Shown piece after piece: positions 6,857 to 8,304 of a stretch of 8,304 nt of DNA. The notes beneath the pieces were generated by a model. It made no database searches and was not told the origin of the DNA. It was given only the letters and a program-made list of their open reading frames with translations. The stretch's first letter is position 1; every line of letters starts with the position of its first letter. The DNA lies in the NCBI GenBank assembly GCA_023230175.1, contig JALNXV010000147.1, forward strand, positions 1-8,304. Direction: 5' to 3'. Source of the DNA: Candidatus Cloacimonadota bacterium (GTDB lineage: Bacteria > Cloacimonadota > Cloacimonadia > Cloacimonadales > WRIO01). The position numbers were made by a program, and so were the translations under genes.

Positions 6857-7616
6857 ATCTTTTACTGCCAAGAAAATCCATAATGCCGGAAATAAAAGTC
6901 ATAGGATGGACAGGGCATCCGGGTATAAATAAATCAATTTTATGAGTATCTAAAAATCTTCTATTAAGCTTTTCGCTTTGATAAAAGATACCGGAACTTA
7001 TTGCACAGGCACCTACTAAGATAATAATTTTTGGTTCAGGAATGGCTTCCCACGTATCATCTAAAGCATCAGCCATATTGTTCGTGATTGGTCCGGTGAT
7101 GACTATACCGTCAGCATGTCTTGGCGATGCTACAAATTCTACTCCGTATCTTCCAATATCAAAGTTAATATTAGATGAGGCATTAAGTTCAAGTTCACAA
7201 CCATTACAACCCCCGGCACTAACTTCTCTAAGTTTTAAAGATTTCCCAAATAGGTTGATGATTTCTTTTCTGATTTTAATTGCATCTTGCAAATAATTTG
7301 TTGAATCTTGTAAGTTTTTAATAATTAAGTGTTCTCTTTGTGTTGAAGATAAACGATGTTCTATCGTAAATTGAATAGCTTTGTTAATACAATGTGTTGA
7401 GCATTCACCGCATAAAACACATTTACCGAGATCAAGACTAAGAGGAGAAAGTGTTATTGCATTAGCCGGGCAGATATCAACGCATTTTTGGCAGTTGTTG
7501 CATAAATCAGGATTTACTAAAGGAAGACCTCGGAAACTTTTATGTAGATTTACTTTATTTAAATTTTTAATCACTTCATCGTTATGTTTAATTCTTAATT
7601 TTAATGCATTTATCAT
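6843..7616 (-). CDS. Hydrogenase-related small subunit (HycG/EchC/NuoB-like) with N-terminal 2x[4Fe-4S] ferredoxin domain
   Basis: A 257-residue soluble protein in two parts. Residues about 30-85 form a bacterial ferredoxin domain with two full cluster motifs: Cys39, 42, 45, 49 (CNNCQKCVDICP) and Cys66, 69, 72, 76 (CVLCGECSTHC). Residues about 125-250 are a NuoB/HycG-type small subunit with all four ligands of the proximal [4Fe-4S] cluster: Cys137 and Cys140 (GGCNGCELE), Cys204 (GACAISSG) and Cys234 (PGCPVHP). In formate hydrogenlyase and complex I these parts are separate proteins (HycF/NuoI and HycG/NuoB); here one chain could carry three clusters from an electron donor to the large-subunit interface. 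It follows the large-subunit gene by 9 bases, as in an operon, and is the last gene of it. GGAG overlapping the upstream stop codon lies 6 bases before the ATG. No membrane helix is seen, so membrane anchoring would need partners encoded outside the window. Confidence 0.93.
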   Translation of the reverse strand: MINALKLRIKHNDEVIKNLNKVNLHKSFRGLPLVNPDLCNNCQKCVDICPANAITLSPLSLDLGKCVLCGECSTHCINKAIQFTIEHRLSSTQREHLIIKNLQDSTNYLQDAIKIRKEIINLFGKSLKLREVSAGGCNGCELELNASSNINFDIGRYGVEFVASPRHADGIVITGPITNNMADALDDTWEAIPEPKIIILVGACAISSGIFYQSEKLNRRFLDTHKIDLFIPGCPVHPMTFISGIMDFLGSKRFKSI

Positions 7617-7622
7617 ATTAAA

Positions 7623-7626
7623 CTCC
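7623..7626 (-). promoter_or_regulatory. Ribosome binding site overlapping the large-subunit stop codon
   Basis: On the minus strand the order is TAG stop, then GAG, so that GGAG shares its first G with the stop codon. TTTAAT and the ATG of the small-subunit gene follow. The layout supports translational coupling and the ATG at 7616 as the true start. Confidence 0.75.
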
Positions 7627-8304
7627 TATAAATCATTTCCACAATATGAGAGATTAAAACTTTTATTACATAGTGGAAAATCTGATATTCCTTCTTCTCT
7701 TAATGCTAAGGCGAGGGCGTACCAGTTGTTTACTGATGGATCAATTATATTATAATTATCAAATTCACCTTTTTCATTTGTTGAAGCTATGTGTATTAAT
7801 TCTCCACGCCAAGCTTCAATCAATGAGATACATAAAGCATTTTTTTTCATTGATATTTTTGTATCTTCATCAATAACGTTTATTTGTTTATTCTTTGAAT
7901 TTGTTATTTTTTCTAATAAGCTATGGATAAATTTCATTGATTGTTTAATTTCTAAAAATCTGATATATGAACGAGCAAAAACATCACCACTATCCCATGA
8001 AACCGGATAATAAGGCAGTTCTTTATAAATACCGAAAGGATAATCGGATCGTATATCTGTTTTTAAGCCCGAAGCTCGAGCTGAGAGACCTTTAAGACCT
8101 ATCGTGACAGCAGTTTTTTGTTCTATTGTACCTGTATGCTCAAATCGTGATAAGACAGAAGGTTGAGTAAAAAAAATATCTAAAATTTCTGCAACTGCAT
8201 CAAATACTTTTTTATGAGTTTTAATCAAATCATCAACTAAAATTTCATCGATATTATAATTAACACCACCTACTTTCATTAATCCTCTTCCAAATCTGGA
8301 TCCT
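7626..8304 (-). CDS. Hydrogenase-related large subunit (HycE/EchE/NuoD-like), 5' end missing, NiFe ligand motif degenerate
   Basis: The frame stays open to the window end. The codons before the methionine at 8279 read GSRFGRGL, which continues the family pattern RG..(P)GGV, so that methionine is internal. About 225 residues are visible, the C-terminal half of a NuoD/HycE-type protein. Family landmarks numbered from Met 8279 are GLSARASG (64-71), DVFARSYIRFLEIKQS (about 99-114), EAWRGELIH (about 155-163) and DPSVNNWYALALAL (about 180-193). The protein ends in NLSYCGNDL. In catalytic HycE the matching place reads DPCYSCTDR, where both cysteines bind the Ni-Fe centre. Here they align with Ser211 and Gly214, so this site is probably empty, as in complex I NuoD and Ehr subunits. 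The N-terminal ligand pair lies outside the window and cannot be checked. Proton- or ion-pumping membrane subunits would be expected upstream. Confidence 0.9.
   Translation of the reverse strand, partial: GSRFGRGLMKVGGVNYNIDEILVDDLIKTHKKVFDAVAEILDIFFTQPSVLSRFEHTGTIEQKTAVTIGLKGLSARASGLKTDIRSDYPFGIYKELPYYPVSWDSGDVFARSYIRFLEIKQSMKFIHSLLEKITNSKNKQINVIDEDTKISMKKNALCISLIEAWRGELIHIASTNEKGEFDNYNIIDPSVNNWYALALALREEGISDFPLCNKSFNLSYCGNDL

Noticed and set aside
8277..8279. ATG (minus strand) as the start of the large-subunit gene
   Set aside because: The frame continues to the window end with family-like residues (SRFGRGL), and the N-terminal half of the family would otherwise be missing.
8298..8303. 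GGATCC (BamHI site) at the right end
   Set aside because: A single six-base palindrome inside an open reading frame; no sign that it marks a cloning junction or has any role.

Overview
The window is AT-rich DNA with densely packed genes: six protein genes, two of them cut by the window ends. No stretch over 300 bases lacks a gene, and I see no rRNA, tRNA, CRISPR array or insertion sequence. The gene content suggests an anaerobic, Gram-negative (diderm) bacterium. There is an HtrA/DegP protease with a signal peptide, a Wzx-type flippase, a Dcp-like M3 peptidase and a complex related to group 4 [NiFe] hydrogenases. The M3 peptidase and HtrA resemble those of the FCB superphylum by eye, but I cannot name a taxon with confidence.

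Plus strand, left to right. (1) The 3' two thirds of an M3 metallopeptidase gene, closed by a hairpin terminator. (2) A lone polysaccharide flippase (Wzx/MATE-like) gene that appears to start at a TTG codon. (3) htrA, coding for a secreted serine protease with two PDZ domains, closed by a very strong 17-bp terminator. (4) Two sigma70-like promoter candidates and a consensus ribosome binding site. These lead into a two-gene operon: a PTS EIIA domain fused to a pair of CBS domains, then 3 nt later an ArsB/NhaD-type (IT superfamily) ion permease. No sugar-transport EIIB or EIIC is visible, so the EIIA-CBS protein most likely controls the permease.

Minus strand, entering from the right edge. This is the 3' end of an operon for a complex I-like or hydrogenase-like enzyme. 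It holds the C-terminal part of a HycE/NuoD-like large subunit, followed with a 9-nt gap by a small subunit (HycG/NuoB-like) that carries an N-terminal 2x[4Fe-4S] ferredoxin domain. The small subunit keeps all its Fe-S cysteines. The large subunit ends in a degenerate version of the motif that holds two of the four Ni-Fe ligands. It therefore probably cannot bind the NiFe centre and looks like an Ehr (energy-converting hydrogenase-related) subunit. The small-subunit gene and the permease gene converge and overlap by 14 nt.

The two most interesting points are the EIIA-CBS/permease pair, which looks like a regulated ion-transport module, and the apparently NiFe-less hydrogenase-like complex with its ferredoxin-fused small subunit.
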